A DNA stretch of 64,000 nucleotides from Pseudogymnoascus destructans. Lineage: Eukaryota > Ascomycota > Leotiomycetes > Thelebolales > Thelebolaceae. Below, one piece after another: positions 55,437-64,000 of the stretch (its first letter is position 1; every line of letters begins with the position of its first letter). Location of the stretch: the NCBI RefSeq assembly GCF_001641265.1, contig NW_020167545.1, positions 1-64,000 of the forward strand. The letters run 5' to 3'. The position numbers and the translations under genes are program-made. Below the pieces are notes generated by a model, which did not search any database, was not told where the DNA came from, and saw only the letters and a program-made list of their open reading frames with translations.

Positions 55437-57117
55437 CACAACGCATGCTGTGATCGCAGCCTCTATCCTACAGGGGCGAGCATTGCGGCAGACAACACTA
55501 ATCCCACCTACGAACCAAAAAGATCTTCCAAAAGCGCCTAAAGCATGGCGCGATCTAGAGAAGCACCTTTACGGCGCTCAATTCAAGGATGACGCTGAGC
55601 TTGAGCTTAAGAAACTCGAGTCAAAGGACTGCTGGAGAATTATTCCTGAACACGAAATACTGACTGGAACAAAGCCAATACCACTGAAATGGGTATTCAC
55701 TTATAAGGTGGACCTTCATGGTACGCTCATACGCTGCAAATCGCGCATCGTAGCTCGAGGCGATCTTCAGGATGAAGAATCGATCTTCTCGACCTATGCT
55801 GCAATGCTTGCGGCCCAAGTATTTCGCATAATGATGGCTGTTGCAGCTAAAAACGATCTTGAGATCAAACAATATGACGTTGTAAACGCTTTTCCGAACG
55901 CCAAACGAGACACACGAAGCTCGCCAGTAGTATGCTACCTACCAGATGGATTTAAGCAGGCAGGCAAAGTGGTGTATGTGGATCGCGCGCTCTATGGATT
56001 AAGAGACTCGCCAGCTCTCTGGTTCAAAGAGCTTACGAATAAGCTCTCACTCTTTGACCTCATCCAATCTACTGAGGACTGGTGCTTGTTTTACGACGAG
56101 CACCAAAAGTTATTTGTCATGATCTTCGTCGACGATTGCCTGTTCCTCTATCATCAGAAAGACTACTTGTACGCTCGGAAGCTTATCAAAAGCTTTACTA
56201 CGAAGTATGAAGTCTGTGAGCTAGGGGACGTTGAGTGGTTCCTAGGAATCCGAGTGATACGTGATCGTAAAGCTCACAAGATCTATTTGACGCATACGAG
56301 GTACATTGAGAAGATCGCAAACAAGTTTGGTCTGATCGAAGGAACAAGCCCGGCCACACCACTTCCTACTCTGGAATTCCTACCGAACAAGAACAAGGCG
56401 TCTGCTCGCCAGATCAAGGAATATCAGAAGGTGGTCAGTTCAGTGCTCTACACAGCGATCATGATCCGGCCAGACGTAGCGTTTGCTGCTTCATTACTAT
56501 CACGCTACCTAGCAAACCCAAGCTCGGAGCACATCACTGCTATTGATTGGTCAATCAAATACCTCTACGGTACGCGGACGCTCTCAGTACAGTACGATGG
56601 TAAGCTCCATGGCACGCAGGTGATTATAGCATCCGACGCTTCCTTTGGCGACGATCCTGAAACGCGGCACTCTTCACAAGGCTATATGATCTCCTTATTC
56701 GGAGGAGTCATAGCCTGGAAAGTGAACAGATCCACAGCAGTTACGACGTCTACAACAGAAGCCGAGCTCCGCGGCTTAACAGAAGCAGGAAAAGAGACTA
56801 TTGCTCTTAAAAGGCTTCTTTCAGAGATCCGTTTAGAGCTCGGCAATACATGGATGATCTTTTGCGATAACCAGCAAACGATCCAGTTAGTAGTAGGGGA
56901 GAATACGAGAATAGCTACAAAGCTCCGGCACGTAGATATTCAAAATATGTGGCTCCGTCAGGAGCACCAGGCTGGCAGTTTCGAGATCGCCTATCTCCCA
57001 ACAGCTGATATGCCAGCCGACGGGCTTACAAAGAACCTTCCAAGGCATAAGTTCAAGCATTTCCGTGCTCTCCTTAACCTTAAGGACACATGCGAGCTTG
57101 AGAACAGTCCTTTGTAA
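55336..57117 (+). CDS. Copia reverse transcriptase and RNase H
   Basis: The 593-codon frame is open to a natural stop. RT blocks are LKWVFTYKVDLHGTLIRCKS, QYDVVNAFPNAK, YGLRDSPALW and FVDDCLFLYH (FVDD active site), then GIRVIRDRKAHKIYLTHTRY. RNase H follows with SDASFGDDPETRHSSQGY, TEAELRGLTEAGKE, CDNQQTIQL and LRHVDIQNMWLR, ending LPADGLTKNLPR-like. This part could still be functional as protein, although upstream shifts disable the polyprotein. Confidence 0.9.
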   Translation: MQKALQSRTPVCFSERLRSRGRTGLYSTRIDDLNTTHAVIAASILQGRALRQTTLIPPTNQKDLPKAPKAWRDLEKHLYGAQFKDDAELELKKLESKDCWRIIPEHEILTGTKPIPLKWVFTYKVDLHGTLIRCKSRIVARGDLQDEESIFSTYAAMLAAQVFRIMMAVAAKNDLEIKQYDVVNAFPNAKRDTRSSPVVCYLPDGFKQAGKVVYVDRALYGLRDSPALWFKELTNKLSLFDLIQSTEDWCLFYDEHQKLFVMIFVDDCLFLYHQKDYLYARKLIKSFTTKYEVCELGDVEWFLGIRVIRDRKAHKIYLTHTRYIEKIANKFGLIEGTSPATPLPTLEFLPNKNKASARQIKEYQKVVSSVLYTAIMIRPDVAFAASLLSRYLANPSSEHITAIDWSIKYLYGTRTLSVQYDGKLHGTQVIIASDASFGDDPETRHSSQGYMISLFGGVIAWKVNRSTAVTTSTTEAELRGLTEAGKETIALKRLLSEIRLELGNTWMIFCDNQQTIQLVVGENTRIATKLRHVDIQNMWLRQEHQAGSFEIAYLPTADMPADGLTKNLPRHKFKHFRALLNLKDTCELENSPL

Positions 57118-57506
57118 GCTTGTACACACATTTATATGCTCTATCGAGCGTCTTTCATTTGTACAATTCCATTTGTAATCTAACAATCCCATGTTTGCAA
57201 TCGCAAACACCCTTGCAAACGCCTACAAACAGGCAGTGCAGAGTTCCTCAGAGCAACCCCTTTAAAAAGACGATGAGCGCGATCGTTCATTGCCCTTCTC
57301 TCGTGCTCACACTAAATACAGATACAGCCAAAATAATGGCCAGAGCGGGAAGGGGCTGTACATTAGTCTACGAGTACAGCAAGGAACAAGGCAGAGCGCG
57401 GAGAACGGTTTCATATTAGTGGGCGTCGTTCCCAAGCTCTCACCCTAACTCCCCCCCTTATCTACCAATGCCACCCCCAAACTCCCCCAGAAAATTCCAC
57501 CCACGA
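57118..57506. other. Non-coding stretch after Copia
   Basis: This would be the place of a 3' LTR, but I find no matching 5' copy and no clear ends. GCAATCGCAAACACCCTTGC near 57190 contains a small imperfect repeat of GCAAAC. No gene is supported. Confidence 0.35.
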
Positions 57507-58673
57507 TCACTCCAGCAGCGAATCCACCACCTGGCCAAGAATTGCCATAATCATCGCGCGGCGCGCGAGAACCGACGGACCGCCAGGAGAGGGCGCGAGC
57601 AGGCCACCAAGCTGCGCCAGGAGCGCACCGAGTTGTGCTCCCTGGGCGGGAGGAGGAGGAGCGGCAAAGCTCCCAAGGACGTGAGCCCCAAAGGGCGAGG
57701 GAGCACCGAATTGCCCGAAGGCGACAGCGGAGAGAGACACAGGAGCGCCGAAACCAGAAAGAGGCACAGGAGCTCCAAAGCCAGGAGCGGCAGCGAGGTC
57801 GTTGGTGGGTGCGGGAGCAGACGACGAGCCACCAGGCTTCTTGTCGGCAACTGCAAGAGCGTCGCGGACATAACCGCGCAGGCGGTTCCTCTTCTACAAT
57901 GATCGTTAGCACATTCAAACAAGGGGAGGAGCAGGAAGACGTACCGCCACAGACAGAGCAGGATCGGCCGCGAGCCCAGCAAGTAGCGCCGCGGCGCTCG
58001 GCGCAACTGCAGCAGGCACCGGCATGCAGCTATGCCCCGAAGCGCAGCGCCAGCAGCGACCAACCCCAGGAATGGCCCCGGGCTGATCGTGACAGTCGCC
58101 GAGCGACTTGCCGGCCACAGCAGAACGCACACAACCCAAACAAGCCACAGCGCGGCGCGCGCCAACAGGACCGCGACCAACGGCCAGACGCTCCTTCCGA
58201 GCTTTGGAGGGGGTGGCGGCGGGCTCGGGCTCGCGGGTGGCAGGCTCTTCTTCGCCATTGTTGGCGGCGCGGAGGGGTTCTTCACCATTTGTGGCAGCGC
58301 GCGTGGTATCTTCATTGCCTGTAAGGGCAGCGCGCGCAGGACTTTTCTCGCACGTGGCGGCAGTGGCCGCAGCAGGAGTGGCGGGGCCGGGGTGCTCAGT
58401 GTGTAGTAAGAGCTGGACTTCTTTCTTCCTTCTTCCTTCTTTTCCTTCTTTCTTCCTTTGATATACAACATCAATTGGCTCCAGCCTCCCCCCCTTCTCT
58501 CTCTCTCTATTTTTTTTTTTTTTGAATAAAATGCCGGCGCTTCGCACGCCAAAGAAGAATTCGCGCGCCGCGCGCTCCGCCATGACGTCTGCCGCTCGCC
58601 GCGCCCGCACTGGCCACCACTCTACTCTGGCACGACTCCCAATTTCTGCTGTTGCTGCTGAACGTGGCGGCAT
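57507..58673 (-). CDS. Spliced Cys-cluster protein with Ala/Pro/Gly-rich tail
   Basis: Exon 1 (58673 or 58586 to 57945) and exon 2 (57893-57507) are joined by a 51-bp intron with GTACGT donor, TGCTAACG branch site and TTGTAG acceptor. The join is phase 0 and yields ALSVA then KRNRLRGYVRDALAVADKK. Exon 1 carries a cysteine cluster VACLGCVRSAV, GDC, GRCWRCASGHSC (CxxC, x12, C, x12, CxxC, x5, C). Exon 2 ends in repeats of FGAPVPLSG type and a hydrophobic tail. This kind of cluster recurs in transposon-rich fungal genomes; the role is unknown and zinc binding is an inference. The start is uncertain because it overlaps, head to head, the JmjC gene on the other strand. Confidence 0.6.
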
Positions 58674-61147
58674 GAACCAGCGCCAGCAATTAAATCTCTT
58701 CCAAGAGCTAGAAGATGCTGTTTCTCAACATAAGGACTCTATAGAGGCTATACTGCAGGTCCTCCAGAGATTAAGATCCAAATGGTCTATGGATGAACAA
58801 GACCTTACGAGAAAACCATTTGAATACTGGGTTATAAGAAAAGTGAACTCGAAGATATGGCTACGTGCTATAACAATAATATACGAGGCGAAGATAAGAC
58901 ATACAAAACTTAAGAAGCAAGTGGAAAAAATAGCTGCCTCGCTCGATACGAAGCCGAATAAGCTTTTTTTTCACATTGGGGGCGATGTTCTATGTTCAAG
59001 GGTGGGAATTGACAACCTTAAGTCTCTTGCCGCACTCTAATAATAATTTCGACTTGACACTAAAACGTGTTGAAATGGCCAGACACGACAGGTTAGCTCC
59101 GAAAAATGGTATAGTGTCGAAAAAATCAACGAGAAAAGATATCATTGTGATAAGTGATATTAAGGATGCAATAACGGTAGAGGAAGAGGCGCAGAAGGAG
59201 AGAGAGGCAGAGGCACGAAAGGTCCAGGAAGCAGCAGCAGAAGCAGCAGAAGCAGCAGAAGCAGAGATAGAGACACGAAAGGTTCAGGAAGCAGAAGCAG
59301 CAGAAGCAGAGATAGAGACACTAAAGGTTCAGGAAGCAGAACCAGCAGAAGCAGCAGAAGCAGCAGAAGCAGCAAAAGCAGCAGAAGTAGAGGCGGAGGC
59401 AGAGGCACAGAGGGAGAAGGAACGAAAGGGGCTAGACGCGGACGCCACACAGAAGGCCGCAGATACTCGGAACAGCTTAGACGCCAGCAAAAGCACAGAC
59501 ACTGAGACCAGCATCGACGCCCAGAACAGCATCGACGCCCAGAACAACATAGACGCCCAGAACAACATAGACGCCCAGAACAGCACGGATGCCCAGAACA
59601 GCTCGGGCATTCAACCTGTCGCAGATATGCAGAAATCTGCAGACGCCCAGAACAGCACGGATGACCAGAACAGCTCGGATGCTCAAACGGTCGTAGATGC
59701 GCAAAATGTCTTCGACGCCCAGAAGGATGGCGTACTACCAACGCAGAGAGAGACACCAAGGAGTGATGGAGACCTAAAAAAGAGCGTAGAGATGCAAATG
59801 GGGACTCTTAAAACGGCAAAACGGAAACCTAATGAGCAACAATCTAATGGTGGCGCTCAAAGCAAGCGATTAAGGCCATACGTTCGAGTGGGTACTAAAC
59901 AGGAGAACTCACAACAGTCCAAATATATCGCCCGAAACAAGCGATTACGGCCGTATGTTCAGATGGGTACTACACACGAGAAGTTGCAAGGACGATTGGC
60001 TATAGCGGGACCTCTACATGAGAAACGTCATAGACGCTATATAAGACAGAGTCGCCAACAGAGAGATAGGCAGAGACATGCCTATCAGCAATATATACGA
60101 ACAAACCCCCTATCTACTCAAAGCCTTTTCTCTGCACAGAAGCAGCAGGATGACCTTTTTAATGACGAACGAAGGCATGCGTTACTTCGTGCATATCGCA
60201 GAATCTATGAAGAAAAACCAAACACTCACCTTGCCAATGCTGGGCAACTTGCCACCCATATATTCAAGTACGGGCGCCCTGCAAAGGTATGGACAGCTGG
60301 TAGTGAAGGATCCCATAATGTGGGATTTAGTTTTGATACTGTCTCTATACATGGAAAGTGCGACTGCAAGTACGACGACGCAGATATATTACTCCTTACA
60401 GAGGGAGAGCATGCTATATGGGCAGCTAATAATAACGACCCAAAGCTCATTATTATTCGAGACTACAAATTCTTGGAGTGACGACCATATCAGACGCTGC
60501 AAAAGTGGTTCAAGGAGATGGAGACAGAGGCTCAAATCTCTACAAAGCCAATGCAAATCGATGTCCAGATACTTAATAAAGATACAAGCAGACAAGCTGT
60601 TAAAAATTTAAAGATACAGGACGCGTTTACCTTATGGAAGAATGCAGAGGCTTCTCCAGAAGTTTGCATACAAAATCCGCCTGTTAATTTTCTTAATATT
60701 GCAGACTGTGGGTATGGATGCTGGCCTGCAGGTGTCACCAAACACTACAGCTATCTACGGAAGGTTGTTCGCTACTGTGAATCATTAAAATATAATGAGA
60801 TCAACGTGGGAAAGCCAACATTTCTACCAGTCCGCCCAGTGGATATCCAGCAATGTATGGGGTTTTCAATTGTCGCCCAGCGAGGGGCAGCCTCAGGCTG
60901 GCATAAGGATCAGAACGGAGTTTCTACCATGTTAACACTTGAGGGACACAATGACAACAGCAAGCCAGAAGACGTCGTTAAATACTGGCCAGTGTTTCCA
61001 ATTAACCGCTTTGGGCCAGAAGAGCAGGAGGCATTTCGGAATGGCTTCATGGAGCATGGTGAGAACTGGCGACCAGAACTACAAGGGCCACAAATACCAG
61101 TCATTGCACTAGTGTGTGGGGATACTCTTATTCAACCACCTGGTACT
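58531..61147 (+). pseudogene. JmjC-domain protein, broken and truncated
   Basis: The frame from ATG 58531 shifts at an eight-T run (about 58964-58971) into a frame open to TGA 60479-60481 and then, in the same phase, onward. The order is a basic N-terminus, helical region, Ala/Glu coiled coil (59200-59400), 18-bp repeats encoding DAQNS (59510-59720), a basic stretch, and a JmjC fold (60670-61147) with CGYGCWPAGVTKHYS, GFSIVAQRGAASGWHKDQNG (HxD metal ligands) and CGDTLIQPPGT. The sequence then changes to a pogo transposase just where the last metal-binding His should come. Such enzymes hydroxylate or demethylate proteins with Fe(II) and 2-oxoglutarate; this copy is inactive. Confidence 0.75.
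59200..59720. repeat. Coding minisatellites in the JmjC pseudogene
   Basis: Two runs occur. GCAGAAGCAGCAGAAGCAG-type triplet-based repeats (59227-59400) encode (AE)A. An 18-bp unit, GACGCCCAGAACAGCATC, is repeated with changes (59517-59610 and again to 59720) and encodes DAQNSI. Unit lengths are multiples of three, so they vary protein length without frameshift. Confidence 0.8.
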
Positions 61148-62287
61148 AATGTGCCTCGTACGACACAGTCTAATAGATTACACAGGACATCTTCACGACG
61201 CGATATTATCCCTCAGAATCAAAAACTAACTTTGTTAGAAGAGGAAACGATCGTACGACATATTCTTGACTTGGATTCATGATCATTCCCTCCTCGAGTT
61301 AGTTATGTTGAAGATATGGCAAATCGACTGCTTGCAGACTGAAACGCACAACGCGTCGGAAAGAACTGGACTACGAACTTCGTACGACGACAATCACAAT
61401 TACGGACGCATTTTAGCAGACAAATTGATTATCAAAGAGCTAAATGCGAAGATCCAAATGCGTATAACACGTGGTTTCGCCTTGTACGAAACACAATTGA
61501 GACGGATACATATAACTTTGACGAGACAGGGTTTCTAATGGGCCAAATATCGTCTGAAATGGTTGTGACAAGCGCTAAACGCAAAGAGAAGGCTCGTACG
61601 AAGCAGCAAGGCAATCGAGAATGGTCTACAGTTATTCAAGGAATTAGTGCAGATGGGTTTGCGGTACCGCCATATATTATTGTTGCAGGCAAAACTCACT
61701 TGTCATCCTGGTATGAAAACAGTCAATTGCTGCACAATTGGGTTATTGCAGTAACTGCAAATGGCTGGACTACAAATGAGCGAGGGTTAGATTGGATTCA
61801 GCACTTTGATCGACATACAAAACCTCGCACGAAAGGTGTATATCGACTTTTGATTCTCGACGGACACGAGAGTCATCATTCAACCGATTTTGAGCTATAT
61901 TGCAAAGATCACAACATTATTACTTTATGTATGCCTGCTCATTCATCTCATAAGCTTCAACCCCTTGATGTTGGGTGTTTTCGAGCTTTAAAACGTTCGT
62001 TCGGCACTGAAATTGAAAAATTGATGCGTGCACATATTACCCACATTTCGAAGGAAGACTTTTTTCCTGCATTTCATGCTACGTTTCGTGCAGCACTTAC
62101 AGAGTCAAACATTCGAGTAGGATTCCACGGAACTGGTTTAGTGCCGTACGATCCGCAGTATGTGATTTCACAGCTTGATATTCGAGTTTCTACGCCAACT
62201 CCACCGCCAACTTCGTCCGATCTGCCTATGGTATGGGAGCCAAAAACGCTGCACAACGTGATCGAAACGCAATCACATACTAAATAA
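61148..62287 (+). pseudogene. Pogo-type transposase F, 5' truncated
   Basis: It is related to E1/E2 at protein level but clearly diverged. From 61155 it reads TTQSNRLHRTSSRRDI (HTH), then after stops near 61281 and 61341 YVEDMANRLL, NFDETGFLMGQ, LILDGHESHHS and LQPLDVGCFRALKRS, to a stop at 62285-62287. The first ~60 residues are missing, where the JmjC sequence joins in the same phase for the first part. It lacks the zinc-knuckle tail, being cut by E2. Confidence 0.85.
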
Positions 62288-62299
62288 CGTGCATGTATA

Positions 62300-64000
62300 A
62301 CGTGCATGTATAACGAAAGTGCCAAACAAGCGAAAGTGCCAAAATATCGCGACTACCCCCTAAGAATTGCGATAAATCCACCACAACAATATAAATTATT
62401 CAGAGTCCTCTTCCTCAGACCTGTCTATTACAATCTGACAAGTGCGCGCATTGTGTCCAGTCTCACCACACTTGCCACAGCGACGTGCATGGGTTTCTTC
62501 CCTTGGCTTCCGACCACTACTTGCCCTTATTTCTTGCTCTACTTGCTGCACAACGTCCCTCTCGTCCTGTACCTCCTGTGCTACCTGTTGACTAAGTGAT
62601 CCTCCTTGCTGTAGTCGTGTTTTTTTAGCTCTCCGGCGCTTGCTTAGCACTTCATTTGCCTGTCGCAGGTTTTGGTTCTCTGCTTTTAACAATGCTAATT
62701 GATGCATTATTTGCGATGCACCCTTTGTAAACTGGTCAACAGCTGCATAGATTGAGGTTGGAGAGCTATTTTGATGATGCGCAATTCAGTTTTTAATGAA
62801 AGTAGACTGTGATACAGCTTCAGTTGGGTTATTTGGTGTCTGAGAAACCCATGGTTGAGCGGTGTTTGGGCGAGAGGTTGGAGGTGTTGGCGTCTTAAAC
62901 CTAAGGTCAAGTGTAGATATTACACTCTCAGGGCTAAATGGAAGAAGCCCAGCACCTCGGAACCCTCCCTGAATATTGCTTTCTGTCATTGCAATGTTAA
63001 ATGCAGTGTGGAAGGCAGGAAAGAAGTCATCCTTAGTAATGTGAATAATATGAGCCCGCATCATATCTTCAATTTGCCGACCGTAAGCTCTCTTTAATGG
63101 GCCAAAACAGCCAACATCAAGTGGTTGGAGTATATGGGAAGAGTGAGCAGGCATACAAAGCGTAATAATGTTGTGTTCTTTGCAGTACTCCTCAAACTTG
63201 TCTGAGTGGTGGCTCTCATGACCATCAAGGACTAACAAGCGATAACCACCAACACTCCGGGGCTTTGTGTGCTTCTCAAAATGCTGAATCCAATCCATAC
63301 CTCTCTCGTTTGTAGTCCAGCCATTTGCAGTAACAGCGATTACCCAATCTGCTGGAAATCCGCTATTCTCATACCAAGATGCAAGGTGGTTTTTACCTGC
63401 CACAATGACAAATGGCGGCACTGCCCAACCTTGAGAACTAACGCCTTGGATTACTGTAACCCATTCCCGATTGCCAGGCTGCACCTTTTTTGCCTTTGCC
63501 CGCCCATCTGAGCTCGTTACTACCGTTGCGCTTGAGATGACGCCCATCATAAACCCAGTCTCATCAAAGTTGTAGATATCTGCATTGTTGATGCCATACT
63601 TTAGAATTGTGTTCCATACAAGCTCAAACCAGCTACGAATGACTTCTGGATCTTCGCACTTAGCCCTCTGGTAGTCGTATTTTCGCTGGAAGCGTGTCCG
63701 GAGCTCTACATGGCGCTTAACAAAGTTTGAAGCCCAACGTGACCCGACGCGTGGCGCGTCGCGTGTTGCAAGTAGTCGATTTGCCATATCTTCAACAATA
63801 GACAACTGAGGAGGGAACCCTTTAGCAGCTAAGTCAAGTATATACTGAACAAGAACTGATTCCTCTAGGTTACTTAATTTCTGTAAGTTGGCTTGGATAT
63901 CGCGTCGTGAAGGTACGCCTTGTAAACGGTGACGTAGCTTGCGGTGGTCTACGGAATAGATCCTAGCTGCAACTCGAAGGCGCAAATTTGGGTCACTTTG
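62300..64000 (-). mobile_element. Pogo-type DNA transposon E2 (runs off window)
   Basis: It is a near-identical sister of E1, with the same terminal sequence ACGTGCATGTATAACGAAAG at 62300 preceded by TA. An extra partial terminus ACGTGCATGTATA precedes it at 62287. The other end lies beyond 64000. It sits directly at the stop codon of element F. Confidence 0.9.
62396..64000 (-). CDS. E2 pogo-type transposase (partial at window end)
   Basis: The frame is open from the window edge through at least 399 codons: HTH (VDHRKLRHRLQGVPSRRDI), NFDETGFMMGVIS, VLDGHESHHSDKF and ILQPLDVGCFGPLKRAYG, to a TGA at 62783-62785. In the same phase beyond it lie HHQNSSPTSI, a leucine-rich coiled coil and the zinc knuckle CGKCGETGHNARTC (62707-62396). 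E2 lacks the N-terminal nonsense change of E1, so its catalytic part could be active. The shared TGA before the tail may be a fixed stop, read-through site or ancestral lesion. Confidence 0.88.

Noticed and set aside
57551..58552. A 333-codon Leu/Pro/Arg-rich minus-strand frame
   Set aside because: It is a different phase of the same DNA as the two-exon Cys-cluster gene, has biased composition and no domain; the spliced reading has proper donor, branch and acceptor sites.
59160..59759. A Leu-rich minus-strand frame that looks membrane-like
   Set aside because: It is the antisense shadow of Ala/Glu and DAQNS repeats of the JmjC gene.

Overview
The window looks like a transposon-dense stretch of a filamentous ascomycete (Pezizomycotina-type) nuclear genome. 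The evidence is short spliceosomal introns (about 50-120 bp) with GTRNGT donors and CTAAC-like branch sites, fungal-type host genes, and many fungal transposon families nested in each other. I saw no tRNA, rRNA, CRISPR array or bacterial feature. The species cannot be told from what I can see.

Layout. 0.2-2.9 kb: decayed hAT element. 2.9-4.6 kb: degenerate tandem satellite of ten ~170-182 bp units, followed by a 2OG-Fe(II) dioxygenase fragment. 4.9-10.3 kb (minus): one intact three-exon gene of 1503 codons that joins an N-terminal zinc-finger/OrsD-like region, a domain with a tyrosine-recombinase signature, and a RecQ-type helicase. This is the most interesting object here. 10.5-11.4 kb: LTR-like repeat A. 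12.0-12.9 kb: complete host acyl-protein thioesterase gene. 13.7-15.0 kb: second, deleted copy of the recombinase element in opposite orientation, then another A copy carrying an internal inversion. 15.9-17.0 kb: pogo-like transposase remnant. 17.45-17.84 kb: solo LTR of family B with target-site duplication. 18.2-25.15 kb (minus): Gypsy element D with an extra ORF downstream of pol. 25.15-32.36 kb (plus): complete but decayed chromodomain Gypsy element B with two LTRs, an antisense Cys-rich ORF and an assembly N. 32.4-33.8 kb: orphan 491-codon ORF. 34.0-36.2 kb: truncated Helitron. 36.35-38.2 kb: complete pogo-type element E1. 38.4-46.3 kb: Tigger-like transposase G split by a 6.1 kb composite LTR insertion (A ends plus Gypsy H) and by a 374 bp MITE-like element. 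46.9-48.8 kb: complete siderophore-type MFS transporter. 48.9-51.5 kb: nearly intact hAT element. 51.8-52.7 kb: dioxygenase pseudogene cut by a Copia element (52.7-57.1 kb). 57.5-58.7 kb (minus): spliced Cys-rich protein gene. 58.5-61.15 kb: JmjC pseudogene cut by pogo element F (61.2-62.3 kb), itself abutted by E2, a near-identical sister of E1 running off the window end.

Only two ordinary host genes look intact (thioesterase and transporter); both are islands between mobile elements. The rest records nested insertion, homopolymer frameshifts and C-to-T decay, with comparison of repeat copies (E1/E2, A copies, the two recombinase-helicase copies, LTR B copies) giving the strongest internal evidence.
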